From positions 197,882 through 261,881 of the forward strand of contig JAMPDX010000001.1 of NCBI GenBank assembly GCA_023665425.1: a DNA stretch of 64,000 bases. Direction: 5' to 3'. Numbering within the stretch: position 1 is the first letter of the stretch; every line of letters starts with the position of its first letter. This stretch comes from Muribaculaceae bacterium (GTDB lineage: Bacteria; Bacteroidota; Bacteroidia; Bacteroidales; Muribaculaceae). Shown here piece after piece: positions 1-8,438 of the stretch. A model generated the notes under the pieces. That model had not been told where the DNA came from. It was given only the letters and a program-made list of their open reading frames with translations, and ran no database searches. The translations under genes and the position numbers were made by a program.

Positions 1-49
1 AGCTCAAAAATACACCGCCCTGACATTCACATTTTTTATTAAACAAGCT

Positions 50-322
50 CTAAAAAAATACCAAGTTGGTAATCTTAATCATCATAAAAAATTTTACCAA
101 TTTATTTTTTAATTCAAGTTTCGCAAATAGTATCTAATTGAATATGTTATGGTTAGGAGTGTCCGTAAGGACACCGACTTATAGTAACCCCATACGCACG
201 CGGCGGTAGCCGTGGATGTGCGGGGTTGGATAGGCAGACAAAAGGCGTGCGTAGCCCGCCGATTTACTGCTCGTTAATGTTTTAAACGTTAACTTGCGAA
301 ACTTGAATTTCTTAATCATCAC
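50..322. repeat. 74-bp palindromic repeat (family R2), copy 1, split by an insertion
   Basis: Positions 51-112 are the reverse complement of the R2 repeats at 22713 and 40748, sharing stretches such as ATACCAAGTTGGTAA and TTAATCATCAT. The expected right end, TTAATCATCAC, is missing at 112 and reappears at 312-322. The repeat is therefore interrupted by the element at 113-311. TTAA lies on both sides of the interruption (109-112 and 312-315) and could be a target-site duplication. The left end is degraded. Confidence 0.75.
111..311. mobile_element. about 200-bp element with 16-bp perfect inverted ends, RNA-like hairpins inside (MITE-like)
   Basis: AATTCAAGTTTCGCAA (111-126) and its exact reverse complement (294-309) bound the element. 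It sits inside R2 copy 1 and encodes no protein. Inside are GTGTCC-GTAA-GGACAC (159-174; the loop is a GNRA tetraloop) and a nested stem: AACCCC (186-191) with GGGGTT (222-227), GCAC (196-199) with GTGC (218-221), and CGGC (201-204) with GCCG (209-212). The nesting implies transposition or excision activity in the past, with enzymes supplied elsewhere. The RNA-like folding could mean a transcribed structured RNA; that part is inference. Confidence 0.65.
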
Positions 323-325
323 TTA

Positions 326-910
326 CTATTTTTTACGCTTCTGCTGAGCAGTTTTTGCTTTCTTGACAGTGCTTTCGGGTAATGCTTTGAGCTCACTCTC
401 TGCCTCCGTCAGGCCGGCGGCTATCGCCTTCTTATAATACTTGCGTGCTCGCTCAGTGTCTTGGCGCATCCCTTTGCCGTCACGATACATACGCGCTACA
501 TACAGAGCTGCCTCGGCATGCCCTTGCTCAGCTGCGCGCCAGAACCATTCTGCAGCCATTCGGCTGTCTTGCTGCACTCCTATGCCTTTCATGAAGCATT
601 CGCCAATGGCAAATTGAGAGGGTGCATGTCCATTCTGGGCTGCTTTGCGAAACCAATATGCGGCATCTTCCGGGTTTGCGTTCATCCCTTCCCCCTCGAG
701 AAACATCATGCCTATTCGGTATTGAGCATCGCTGTTGCCATTCTTCGCAGCCTTGCCAAAAGCCTTCAATGCATCGAGATACTCGCCATTATTGAGATAG
801 CGTTCACCTTGTGCGTAGTCGGCATCTTCATTGGCCGGGCTTACAGCCCAAGCGCTTATATGTGTTATTGTAAGTATTAAGCTAAAGATCAGCAGTTTGA
901 ATATCTTCAT
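326..910 (-). CDS. SEL1-repeat (TPR-like) exported protein
   Basis: The 194-residue protein starts at the ATG at 910. An in-frame start at 928 lies inside the adjacent repeat and would put a few extra residues before the signal peptide, so 910 is preferred. A hydrophobic signal segment (about residues 4-20, ending SAWA) is followed by about four SEL1-type repeats with the usual A-x-x-W/Y-[FY]-x-x-A and G-x-G-[VM] spacing, and a lysine-rich tail. SEL1 repeats form alpha-solenoids for protein-protein contacts, so a periplasmic scaffold or adaptor role is likely. No catalytic motif is visible and no partner gene is adjacent. The start codon lies 3 bases from the end of repeat copy C. Confidence 0.85.
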   Translation of the reverse strand: MKIFKLLIFSLILTITHISAWAVSPANEDADYAQGERYLNNGEYLDALKAFGKAAKNGNSDAQYRIGMMFLEGEGMNANPEDAAYWFRKAAQNGHAPSQFAIGECFMKGIGVQQDSRMAAEWFWRAAEQGHAEAALYVARMYRDGKGMRQDTERARKYYKKAIAAGLTEAESELKALPESTVKKAKTAQQKRKK

Positions 911-913
911 CAG

Positions 914-1102
914 TAAGTGGCTGTTCAAATTAAATACATACTATATGCGCAGGGATTTTTGAGGCAATTTCTTCACTCGAAGAAGTAGTGATGCGGGCAT
1001 CACGACTGATGAGAGGGGAGAAATTGGCCAAAAAGACCAAGTATATAGTATGTAAGATTTCCATAGTTTTTATATTATCGTGTTAATTTGAATAGCTACT
1101 TA
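914..1102. repeat. R1 inverted-repeat element, copy C (diverged, 189 bp)
   Basis: It begins TAAGTGGCTGTTCAAATTAA, and the far end, reverse complemented, is TAAGTAGCTATTCAAATTAA (18 of 20 match). The centre, at about 986-1010, keeps the core ATGCGGGCAT followed by ACGACTGAT seen in copies A and B. The pair flanking the core is GTG/CAC here and GTT/AAC in A and B, a compensatory change. The outer stem (AATTTCTTC with GGAGAAATT) differs completely in sequence from A and B but still pairs. The reading frame open in A and B has a stop here, so this is a structural repeat, not a gene. Confidence 0.8.
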
Positions 1103-1180
1103 ATGTGTTTTTGCAGTATTCGTCATATTATTAACGAAAACAGCCCGCAATTAGTATAAATTTAATCAAAGTGAGAGTTG

Positions 1181-2578
1181 TCAATAGGCATTAGACTCAC
1201 CTCGTATGGCATTATAGACGGTGCGGAAAACTATCTTTATATCAAGGAAGATATTCCAATGGTGGATATACCACACATCATATTCCACTCGCTTCTCCAT
1301 CTGCCACAGATGCTCGGTACCGCCTCGATAGCCATTTACTTGGGCCCAGCCCGAGATACCCGGTTTTACGGCATGACGCACCATATATTTATCTATAAGC
1401 CGTCGATAATCTTCTGTCTGACTCACCATATGTGGGCGAGGGCCCACCACACTCATGTTGCCTAAAAAGACATTAAGAAACTGGGGTAGTTCATCGAGTG
1501 AAGTGCGGCGCAGGAAGTCGCCAAACTTGGTCTTTCGCGGGTCATTCTGAGTGGCCTGCACTTTATCCGAGTCATTGTTTACACGCATCGTGCGGAACTT
1601 ATAGCAGGTGAAGTCGCGCCCCTTGATGCCCGTGCGTTTCTGTTTAAACAATATGGGGCCCGGAGAGGACAACTTGATACCTATTGCTATAGGTAGTGCC
1701 CATAAAGGGGACATCACTAAGACGGCCGTGGAGAAGCACAGGTCAAAGAAACGCTTAAGTAGTGCATTATAATGATTGGTGAGAGGAGATATCGTATGGG
1801 TCAGCACAGGCAATGTGCCTACCATAGATTGCGAGAAGTGTCCGCGCAAAGTGGGAGAAAAATTAGGCACGTATACAAACTCGATGCCCAGCTCATCAGC
1901 GGTACGCATCACGGCCGAGAGGCGATCTTCTTTGGCCCCGTTGAGGGTAAAGAAGATAAGGTTGATATTGTTCTTGCGGACAAATTCGGGTAATTTGTGC
2001 AATGGTGCTGTATAGTAGTCAGAAAACTTCTCCAACTCATAGCTCTTGTCATCAAAGTAGCCCATGATGCGGTAGCCATATCCGGCATCCTGTTGCAGCT
2101 CTTTGGTCAGGGTAAAGGCATTGTCGCCGGCGCCGACTATAATCACTCGCTTGAAGTTGAAACCCATGCGCCTGGCTTTGCGCAGCACCTTATGGGCTGT
2201 AATGAGCCATATGGAGAGGAGCACAAAGCTTACTCCCATATAGATGAAGCCGGCTTTCCACCCCACATCGGCAATGTCAAGCACATAAAATAGTACTGTC
2301 ATCGACAAGCCATACAGCACGATGCTCTTAAATGCCTGGAGCACAATGCGGTCGGCAAAAAGTATCCTTAAGCGGTGTACATCAGAAAGCAGATAAACCG
2401 CCGGAATATAGGCAGTATTGGCAACAAGCCATACCAGCTTGCTGTCAAAACATTTAGAGAGGTGGGGCACTTGGCAAACCAACAGATAGGCCAAATTGAT
2501 GATGATAAAGTCACCAACTATCAGTAGGAGCTGTAAATATTTGCCAATACGTATTTTGTCGCCTTTGTGTGCGGACAT
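1181..2578 (-). CDS. undecaprenyl-phosphate glucose phosphotransferase (WcaJ/EpsE-type polyprenyl glycosylphosphotransferase)
   Basis: This 465-residue membrane enzyme transfers a sugar 1-phosphate onto undecaprenyl phosphate, the first step of capsule, exopolysaccharide or O-antigen repeat assembly. Hydrophobic segments fill roughly residues 15-125. A CoA-binding-like Rossmann region follows ([10 protein letters not shown], near residue 145). A long hydrophobic hairpin precedes the catalytic bacterial sugar transferase domain (about 275-460) with [22 protein letters not shown] and VVGPRPH. The length is typical. No other capsule genes lie in the window, so it acts with polysaccharide genes elsewhere, or initiates a general pathway. 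The sugar cannot be read from sequence; glucose or galactose is inferred from the subfamily. Confidence 0.9.
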   Translation of the reverse strand: MSAHKGDKIRIGKYLQLLLIVGDFIIINLAYLLVCQVPHLSKCFDSKLVWLVANTAYIPAVYLLSDVHRLRILFADRIVLQAFKSIVLYGLSMTVLFYVLDIADVGWKAGFIYMGVSFVLLSIWLITAHKVLRKARRMGFNFKRVIIVGAGDNAFTLTKELQQDAGYGYRIMGYFDDKSYELEKFSDYYTAPLHKLPEFVRKNNINLIFFTLNGAKEDRLSAVMRTADELGIEFVYVPNFSPTLRGHFSQSMVGTLPVLTHTISPLTNHYNALLKRFFDLCFSTAVLVMSPLWALPIAIGIKLSSPGPILFKQKRTGIKGRDFTCYKFRTMRVNNDSDKVQATQNDPRKTKFGDFLRRTSLDELPQFLNVFLGNMSVVGPRPHMVSQTEDYRRLIDKYMVRHAVKPGISGWAQVNGYRGGTEHLWQMEKRVEYDVWYIHHWNIFLDIKIVFRTVYNAIRGESNAY

Positions 2579-2708
2579 TACTTAGTCGTAGAGGTGGTAT
2601 ATAGATTTAATCTTGGTTGGAGCTTGGTTGAAAGCAGTGCAGATTATAGGCTATAACCTTACACTATAATTGCAATGTTAATTGGGCAGAAACTTATAAC
2701 ACATATTT

Positions 2709-2742
2709 TACTTCGGCAAGTCCCGACAGACTTGCCGAAGTG
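2709..2742 (-). terminator. hairpin terminator after the DUF349 gene
   Basis: CTTCGGCAAGTC (2711-2722) and GACTTGCCGAAG (2729-2740) form a perfect 12-bp stem with a 6-base loop, 20 bases beyond the stop codon at 2760. The run of T on the minus strand is weak (TAAAATA), so it may end transcription imperfectly. Confidence 0.6.
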
Positions 2743-2759
2743 AGTATGTGTGGGTGCTA

Positions 2760-4805
2760 TCAAGCCTCTGCTTCGTTGTTGGTAGCGTCGGCAGGAGTAA
2801 CTTCCTTCTTTTCTGCTTGATCCTTCTTGGTCTGATCTACCAGATTGATCTTGTTCTCCAGCTCTTTGATTTCATCTTTGATGCGCTGGATGCGATGTTC
2901 CATTTGGAGCACCATGCTACTGCCCTCCTTACTCTTGACATTGAAGAAGCCAAGGTTGTTTTCGAAGGTCTTCAGTTCATTCTTCTTTTGCTCCAGAGCA
3001 CGGTTCAGGCGGTCGCGCTCGCGGTTGATCTTGCGCCCGTCACCATTGAGGTTGTTAAGCTGCTCCTCAAAGCGGTTCATACGTGCACGGCTCTCACGCA
3101 GATCAAAGTTTTCGCGTACTGCGGCAAGAGTAGCACGGTATTCTTCATACAGTTTGTCCTTAACCTTGAATGGGACATGACCAATAGCGTTCCAACGGGC
3201 CTGTTGCTCTTTGAGCACCTCAATGACTTGTGAACGCTGAGCATCTGAAGGTATAGCCTTTAGCGCCTCGATCACCAGACGCTTGGCTGCCAGATTCTCG
3301 TTCTCCTCCTGACGGCGTCCGGCAAGGTCCTTCTTGCGAGCGTCAAAGAAGTGGTTACAGGCGGCCATGAAGCGCTGCCATACAGAGTCAGACTGCTTGC
3401 GGGGCACGCTGCCGATAGTTTTCCACTCAGCCTGCAGGGCCACAATGGCGTCAGCTGTCTTCTTGAAGTCTGTTGAGTCCTTGAGTGACTCGGCCTTTTC
3501 ACACAGAGCAATCTTCTTCTCCAAGTTGGCCTGAAGTTCTGCCTTGGTATTGGCAAAGAATTCTGCTTTGCGGGCGAAGAACTCGTCGGCTGCCTTGCGG
3601 AAGCGGGCGAACAGGGCATTGTTAGCTTTGCGAGAGGCGAAACCGAGCTCTTTCCATTTGGACTGCAGCTCTTTTATCTTTGTGGTAGCCTCATCAAAGG
3701 CGGCAAATGTCTTGAGTTCGTCTATCTGTATCTTCTCGATTTCCTCGCAGAGTGCTGTTTTGGCTACCTCGTTGGCTTGCTCAGTCTGTTTGCGAGCCTC
3801 GAAGTAATCCTGGTGGCGCTTGTTGACGATAGTGGAGAGGGCCTTGAACTCATCCCATATCTCCTCGCGATACTCTTTTGCCACGGGGCCTGTCTCGCGC
3901 CAGAGATCATGGAGCACTTGCAGCTTCTTGAAGGCCTCAATCACATCCTCTTCCTCGGTAAGGAGTTTGGCCTGGGCTATGAGGTCTTTCTTAATCTCCA
4001 GATTCTTTTTGAAATCAAGGTCGCGCAGCTCCTTGTTCATCTTCAGGCAGTCAAAGATTTGCTCTACCACTGTCTGATAATTCTTCCAGCTGTCATTCAC
4101 TGCACCGGCCGGAATATCGGTAATAGCCTTGAAGTCCTCTTGCAGCTGGCGTACCTCAGGTATATGCAGATTTATATTGTCGATATCGGCAGCTATCTGT
4201 TTGAGCTTGTCGATGATTTCATTCTTCTTGATGAGGTTGGCTTGGCGGCGCTCTTCTTCGGCTGCGAGATATTTGTTGCGCAGCTCTCTGAAGGCTGCCA
4301 GCAGGTCTTTGAAGCGTATCTCTTCAGCATCTGTGGAGCTCACAAAGGTGTCGCCGGGTTGTGCTTCTTCGGCAAATTTCAGGGCCTCGGCCTCGAGTTC
4401 TGCATTGCGCAGCTGATAGAATACCTGCTTGATGACAGCCACCTCTTTGTGGCGGTCAGCCTCCTCGTTTTGTACTATAAGAGCTAAAGTATCAACTAAT
4501 TCGCTCTTATTCATCTCGTGATACCTGGCAGTGTCAACCCCCTTCTTGCCATCATCTTCCGGCTTAACGGGGGCCTCTTCGGCCTCGATAGCATTGAGAG
4601 CTGACGGCACAGGTGTAGCCACAGCTTCGTCATTTACTGTGATTGAAGTTGCAACTTCTGTTGCTTCTGCCGGCTTTGCATCTGCGGCTGCTTCGGTGGG
4701 TTTAGTCTCTGTAGCTTCTGCATTAACAGAAGATGTGGGTGCCTGTGTGGCGTTCGGGAGCTCGACATTCCCGTTCTCGGGAACTGTCTTTTCAAGTTCG
4801 TTCAT
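2760..4805 (-). CDS. DUF349 domain-containing protein
   Basis: The 681-residue protein is very rich in Lys and Glu. Residues 1-100 are a low-complexity Ala/Glu/Thr/Pro tail. The rest is repeated DUF349 units of about 65-75 residues, each with a W-K-x-x-G or W-x-x-x-G turn (for example LWRETGPV, KWKELGFASRK, EWKTIGSVPRK, RWNAIGHVP) followed by F-[RK]-x-x-[CA]-[ND]-x-F-F. The C-terminus is coiled coil and again Glu/Ala-rich. There is no signal peptide, so it is cytoplasmic. The family is widespread in Bacteroidetes and its biochemical role is not settled; a nucleic-acid or ribosome-associated function is only a guess. Its own promoter lies at 4862-4892. Confidence 0.85.
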   Translation of the reverse strand: MNELEKTVPENGNVELPNATQAPTSSVNAEATETKPTEAAADAKPAEATEVATSITVNDEAVATPVPSALNAIEAEEAPVKPEDDGKKGVDTARYHEMNKSELVDTLALIVQNEEADRHKEVAVIKQVFYQLRNAELEAEALKFAEEAQPGDTFVSSTDAEEIRFKDLLAAFRELRNKYLAAEEERRQANLIKKNEIIDKLKQIAADIDNINLHIPEVRQLQEDFKAITDIPAGAVNDSWKNYQTVVEQIFDCLKMNKELRDLDFKKNLEIKKDLIAQAKLLTEEEDVIEAFKKLQVLHDLWRETGPVAKEYREEIWDEFKALSTIVNKRHQDYFEARKQTEQANEVAKTALCEEIEKIQIDELKTFAAFDEATTKIKELQSKWKELGFASRKANNALFARFRKAADEFFARKAEFFANTKAELQANLEKKIALCEKAESLKDSTDFKKTADAIVALQAEWKTIGSVPRKQSDSVWQRFMAACNHFFDARKKDLAGRRQEENENLAAKRLVIEALKAIPSDAQRSQVIEVLKEQQARWNAIGHVPFKVKDKLYEEYRATLAAVRENFDLRESRARMNRFEEQLNNLNGDGRKINRERDRLNRALEQKKNELKTFENNLGFFNVKSKEGSSMVLQMEHRIQRIKDEIKELENKINLVDQTKKDQAEKKEVTPADATNNEAEA

Positions 4806-4861
4806 GTCTTGTAATTAGTATGAATGAATAATACCGATTAAATTATATCGGTTTGAGTGCT

Positions 4862-4892
4862 CAAATTTATAACTTTTTATCTTGAATTGCAA
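4862..4892 (-). promoter_or_regulatory. promoter for the DUF349 gene
   Basis: On the minus strand this reads TTG, a 20-base spacer, then TAAATTTG, an exact match to the Bacteroidetes housekeeping promoter TTG-N19/20-TAnnTTTG. The -7 element is about 57 bases upstream of the start codon. Confidence 0.7.
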
Positions 4893-4949
4893 ATATTTTG
4901 ATAAAAAAGCGATTTTTCTTGTTTTAGTTTTGCTGTGACCCCGCTGTTA

Positions 4950-5816
4950 TTACTCTTTTACACGGGTAGCTTTTAGGATGCGGATAGGGGTAGTGGGGAC
5001 ATCGCCGCGGTCTACAGGAGTGTTCTGTATCTTCTCTACAATGTCCATGCCATCTATCACTTCGCCAAAGACGGTGTATTCGCCGTCAAGGTGAGGAGTG
5101 CCTCCTATGGTTGAGTATGTGTCAATCACCTCTTGGGGCATCGGTGTCTCTTTGACTGTGTTTTCAGTTTCAGCTATAAGCTTGTCCTGCAGCTCATTAA
5201 GTGCAGTGCTGTCATTAGCCTCCTGAAGGGCTTGTATCTCGGGCCAATTTTTGCGGACCAGATTTTGAAAGTATGCCTGGCGTTTGCGGTTAAGCTGGTT
5301 CATCCCCATAGACTTGAGCATGGAGGGAGAATAGACATTGCCGGTGACAATATAAAATTGTGAGCCTGATGAACGGCGCTCCGGATTGACCTCATCCCCG
5401 GTGCGTGCGGCAGCAAGGGCTCCATATTTATGGAAGTGGCGAGGATAGTCTATCTCGGCCGGCAATGTATAGCCGGGGTCACCGGCGCCTAACGGGAGTT
5501 TGTTGTCTTCCTTCTTGGAGTTCGGGTCGCCGGTCTGCACCATGAAGTCTTTTATTACTCTATGGAACAGTACATTATCGTATTCGCCTTCATCTACCAA
5601 TTTAAGGAAATTGTCGCGGTGAGCCGGGGTGTCATCATACAGGCGCACCTTGATATTTCCCAAATTAGTCTCTATCTCCACTATCGGACCGGTAGCGGTC
5701 TTGTCTATCATGAGTTCTTTAGTCTGAGGCATAGTTTGTGTTGTGGTTTGAGCCAAAGCAGTTGATGTAAACATCGAAGTAACTAAGGCTATGATGCTGA
5801 TATATAATACTTTCAT
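4950..5816 (-). CDS. exported cyclophilin-type peptidyl-prolyl cis-trans isomerase
   Basis: The start at 5816 gives a 288-residue protein beginning with a clear signal peptide (about residues 1-22, ending TALA). A longer reading frame from 5927 would bury it. The cyclophilin fold follows: VEIETNLGNIKVRLYDDTP, the catalytic FHRVI and MVQTGDP, then SGSQFYIVTG and EYTVFGEVIDGMDIVEKI. An insertion of about 90 residues sits between the FYIVTG strand and the final part, as in larger periplasmic Bacteroidetes cyclophilins. It should catalyse proline isomerisation during envelope protein folding. The unknown gene at 5857-6231 lies 40 bases upstream and may be co-transcribed. Confidence 0.92.
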   Translation of the reverse strand: MKVLYISIIALVTSMFTSTALAQTTTQTMPQTKELMIDKTATGPIVEIETNLGNIKVRLYDDTPAHRDNFLKLVDEGEYDNVLFHRVIKDFMVQTGDPNSKKEDNKLPLGAGDPGYTLPAEIDYPRHFHKYGALAAARTGDEVNPERRSSGSQFYIVTGNVYSPSMLKSMGMNQLNRKRQAYFQNLVRKNWPEIQALQEANDSTALNELQDKLIAETENTVKETPMPQEVIDTYSTIGGTPHLDGEYTVFGEVIDGMDIVEKIQNTPVDRGDVPTTPIRILKATRVKE

Positions 5817-5856
5817 ATTAATAGTGTTGAATAGTGCTTGCGGTAGCAGACATCTC

Positions 5857-6231
5857 TTAAATGACACCTGCCGGGTGTACGCGTTTGAATATTCGTCTGA
5901 AATTGTCATCCATGTCACGCAGCTCATCGGCGCGTATCATATAGTCATCACCCCAAATGGCGGGGAGCAGGGCGGGCATATAGTGCTTTTCGCGGTCCTT
6001 ATCGATAAGAGCCTTGAGCAGACTATCTATTTCGGTGATATATGCTTGGGGGTCCATGGCGTGTAGAAAGCGAGCTGCACTGGCACAGAATTGCCCCGAG
6101 CTGTCGCATGCTACAATGTCATTAACAGCACTATTTATCAGCTGTTTATCTCCGCCTATATTATTTACAAGGAGTTCGTAGGGAGCAAGGCCGTCAGCTA
6201 CGCCGGCCGCTATTTTATCCGATGTGCTCAT
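5857..6231 (-). CDS. conserved-looking hypothetical protein, 124 aa
   Basis: I do not recognise this family. The 124-residue protein is soluble, mainly helical by composition, with no signal peptide or membrane segment. It has two Cys (ACDS, QFCAS) and an acidic middle (residues about 65-85). A Bacteroidetes -7 element lies just upstream (6255-6262), and it precedes the cyclophilin gene on the same strand, so it is probably a genuine expressed gene. No function is proposed. Confidence 0.65.
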   Translation of the reverse strand: MSTSDKIAAGVADGLAPYELLVNNIGGDKQLINSAVNDIVACDSSGQFCASAARFLHAMDPQAYITEIDSLLKALIDKDREKHYMPALLPAIWGDDYMIRADELRDMDDNFRRIFKRVHPAGVI

Positions 6232-6254
6232 TGTTATAAATTATTTTGACGGTG

Positions 6255-6262
6255 CAAAAATA
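6255..6262 (-). promoter_or_regulatory. -7 promoter element for the 124-aa gene
   Basis: CAAAAATA on the plus strand is TATTTTTG on the minus strand, matching TAnnTTTG, 23 bases upstream of the start codon. It lies back to back with the plus-strand element at 6296. Confidence 0.55.
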
Positions 6263-6295
6263 CTAAAAAAATTTCGGTATGTCGATAAAAAATCA

Positions 6296-6303
6296 TAAAT
6301 TTG
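6296..6303 (+). promoter_or_regulatory. -7 promoter element for the cytidylate-kinase-like gene
   Basis: TAAATTTG matches TAnnTTTG and lies 22 bases before the ATG at 6326, so the leader is very short. No clear TTG is seen about 20 bases upstream. Confidence 0.6.
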
Positions 6304-6325
6304 TGCAAATTTTAGAGCTTGAATT

Positions 6326-6949
6326 ATGAAACCGGAAGATCATATCATCGTTATAGGTCGGCAATACGGAAGCGGTGGGCGCCAGTTAGGGCATCTCCTT
6401 TCGGAGAAGTTAGGTATTCCCTATTATGACAAGGAGTTACTGCGTCAAGCTGCCGATTCGCTGGGCTTCAGGTCAGATGTCTTTGAGAAATCTGACGAGA
6501 GACGTAGCTCCAAGCTCTTTTCTATCCTCGAGGCTGCCTGTGGTGCCAACACATACTTCACCTCAGGTGCTCTGCATGACGACACCGTCTATAAGCTGCA
6601 GAGCGATGTCATCAGGGCGTTGCTTGAGAAGGGGCCTTGTGTCATAGTGGGGCGTACTGCCGATTATATAGGTCGCGACCTGCCTAATGTCGTAAGCCTC
6701 TTTCTCCATGCCAGTAAGGAGGATAGAGTGAAGCGGCTGTTGGCTCGAAAAGATGTGGACACTGAGCAAGAGGCATTGAGTATGTTAGACCGTAAAGATG
6801 CCAATCGTTCAGACTATTACAACTATTATACCGGGCGCAAATGGGGCAAAGCTGATAACTATGATTTGACACTCAATACTTCGCGATTGAGTGTGGAGCA
6901 AATCGCGGATTTAGTGCTTACATTCTTAAATCATCGCTGCGAGCAATAA
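6326..6949 (+). CDS. cytidylate kinase-like family protein
   Basis: The 207-residue protein has a P-loop near the N-terminus, VIGRQYGSGGRQLG (about residues 8-21), followed by LGIPYYDKELL. This is the arrangement of the cytidylate kinase-like family, distinct from classical Cmk. A second conserved stretch, CVIVGRTADYI, lies near residue 105. Family members are presumed nucleotide or nucleoside monophosphate kinases, but few have been tested, so the substrate is uncertain. It is cytoplasmic, with its own promoter at 6296, and is followed 52 bases later by a DUF308 membrane protein on the same strand. Confidence 0.85.
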   Translation: MKPEDHIIVIGRQYGSGGRQLGHLLSEKLGIPYYDKELLRQAADSLGFRSDVFEKSDERRSSKLFSILEAACGANTYFTSGALHDDTVYKLQSDVIRALLEKGPCVIVGRTADYIGRDLPNVVSLFLHASKEDRVKRLLARKDVDTEQEALSMLDRKDANRSDYYNYYTGRKWGKADNYDLTLNTSRLSVEQIADLVLTFLNHRCEQ

Positions 6950-7001
6950 TGCTAAAACAGCTGATGTTAAGCATAATACAATAAAATTTGTATTGAAAAT
7001 T

Positions 7002-7580
7002 ATGAAGAACAAGAATTTTATATATACATATCTGTTCACACTGATTGGTGGCGTGTTGCTGATTATACTTAATAATCGGGCCGGCATATTCGAGGCAATG
7101 AGTATTGTGTTGGGCATCGGCTTTCTGATTATAGGTATACTGAGTATGCTCAGTGCCCTCTTTATCAGCGATGCAGCCAAAGAGGCCGGAGCCAAGCGTT
7201 CCCCGATACTTATCATTGTGTCCGGCGCCTCGTTTCTCCTTGGCTTGCTCATGGTCATAGCTCCGACATTCTTCATAAATTATCTGATATACTCCATAGC
7301 ATTGCTCATGATTATCGTAGGTATAATACAGCTGTGCAACTTCTTGCCTCAGATGTCAAGTATAGGCATGAGCTATTACTTCTTGATAGTACCATGTTTG
7401 AGTATGCTTGCCGGCATCATAGTATTCTGTGTGAAGGCAGAGGCTATCAAAGACTCTTTGGCGCTGCTCACCGGTTTTGTGCTGACTGTATATTCAATCA
7501 ACGGATTTATCGGATATTTCAGCCGCCGCTCCCTGTCTGCAGGGATGGGTGGCAGCAGCGAAATCATCAATATAAAATAA
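7002..7580 (+). CDS. DUF308 (HdeD-like) membrane protein
   Basis: The ATG at 7002 gives 192 residues; a TTG three codons upstream is less likely. Six hydrophobic helices are visible as three pairs with GIGFLIIGIL- and LLMIIVGIIQL-type segments, the pattern of DUF308/HdeD proteins. HdeD in enterobacteria is linked to acid resistance, but the function of Bacteroidetes members is unknown. It sits in the inner membrane. It follows the cytidylate-kinase-like gene and may share its transcript. Repeat element copy A begins 3 bases after its stop codon. Confidence 0.8.
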   Translation: MKNKNFIYTYLFTLIGGVLLIILNNRAGIFEAMSIVLGIGFLIIGILSMLSALFISDAAKEAGAKRSPILIIVSGASFLLGLLMVIAPTFFINYLIYSIALLMIIVGIIQLCNFLPQMSSIGMSYYFLIVPCLSMLAGIIVFCVKAEAIKDSLALLTGFVLTVYSINGFIGYFSRRSLSAGMGGSSEIINIK

Positions 7581-7582
7581 CA

Positions 7583-7779
7583 TAAGTGTCTACTCAATTT
7601 AAATTAAACTTTATGTGGCTATGCTCATTTATCTTTAAAGACCTTTGTCCCGGCGCCTTTTTGGCATCTTTTGCCAAGTTGTATCAGTCGTTATGCCCGC
7701 ATAACTCCTTCTTCAACTTGCAAAATATGCGCAAAAATTCGCTCGGCATAAAGTTTAATTTAAATTGAGTAGACACTTA
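7583..7779. repeat. R1 inverted-repeat element, copy A (197 bp)
   Basis: The two ends (7583-7615 and 7747-7779) are perfect 33-bp inverted repeats beginning TAAGTGTCTACTCAATTTAA. The 131-bp interior is about 90% identical to copy B at 36614 in the opposite orientation. It contains GTTATGC-GG-GCATAAC, nested in a CAAGTTG/CAACTTG stem (all on the minus strand). No transposase is encoded. It fits a MITE-like or REP-like palindromic element. It occupies the space between the DUF308 gene and RNase P RNA. Confidence 0.9.
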
Positions 7780-7810
7780 TCAGATACAAAATAGACAACA
7801 AAACAAATAA

Positions 7811-8197
7811 GCAGTCGGCCCGGTCTGTCGCCGTGTCCAGGAGGGCAAGGAGGAAAGTCCGGGCAACACAGAGCGCCATGCTTTCTAACGGAAAGTTGCG
7901 GGTGACCGCAAGGACAATGTAACAGAGAATAACCGCCCGACACCCTCGAGCAGAGCGTCGGGTAAGGGTGAAAAGGTGAGGTAAGAGCTCACCGGCACTG
8001 TGGCGACACAGGGCGTCAGTACATCCCATGGGTTGCAATGCCAAATACACCGGCAGTCAAGGGTAGCTCGTCCGTTGCCGGGGGGTAGGCAGCTAAAGCT
8101 GCACCGCAAGGTGTAGATTAGATAAATGACAGACACGTGGTCTTGGCCCTCGCGGCTCTTCATCGCGTACATAACCCGGCTTACAAGGCCGGCTGCT
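7811..8197 (+). ncRNA. rnpB: RNase P RNA (bacterial type A)
   Basis: This is the catalytic RNA that trims tRNA 5' ends. Diagnostic conserved segments are GAGGAAAGTCCGGGC (about 7848-7862), ACAGAGAATAACCGCC, GGGTGAAAAGGTGAGGTAAGAG, and GATAAATGACAGACA near the 3' side. The closing helix P1 pairs GCAGTCGGCC (7811-7820) with GGCCGGCTGC (8187-8196), with one G-U pair. A run of T follows (8197-8203) and probably ends transcription. Apparent reading frames across this stretch on the minus strand are fortuitous. Confidence 0.96.
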
Positions 8198-8395
8198 TTT
8201 TTTATATACGACCGTGGCCCAGAAAGACGAGGGTATTGTTAGGTGCCCAATTCTGAAAAATTAACAATTATTCAGATTGTTTTATATATTTATCGGTACT
8301 GGTATAAGTGTTTAATATATAGGGAGATATGTATTGGTAAATTTTTTGAGATTATTTTTGGAAAGCTTTTTTTAACTTATTCCGCTTTTTTTTGT

Positions 8396-8403
8396 TATCT
8401 TTG
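8396..8403 (+). promoter_or_regulatory. -7 promoter element for the MFS nucleoside transporter operon
   Basis: TATCTTTG matches TAnnTTTG and lies 35 bases before the start codon at 8439. The T-rich region upstream has no exact TTG at the ideal spacing. The remaining 8204-8395 stretch shows no other recognisable feature. Confidence 0.6.
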
Positions 8404-8438
8404 TAGGGTGAAATGTGTATTAATCGAAAATCTATATT

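Noticed and set aside
1181..2578. Capsular polysaccharide locus.
   Set aside because: Only the initiating sugar transferase is present; neighbours are a SEL1 protein and a DUF349 protein, with no glycosyltransferases, flippase or polymerase.
7586..7768. 60-codon open frame across R1 copy A, with a similar frame in copy B (36625-36807, minus strand), as a possible small protein.
   Set aside because: Most base differences between A and B change the amino acid, the frame starts with GTG inside the inverted end, and the equivalent frame in copy C meets a stop within about ten codons. Selection seems to be on structure, not protein.
7755..8172. Minus-strand reading frames of 60-96 codons over the RNase P RNA.
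   Set aside because: They overlap conserved RNase P RNA core sequence and have no protein family resemblance.
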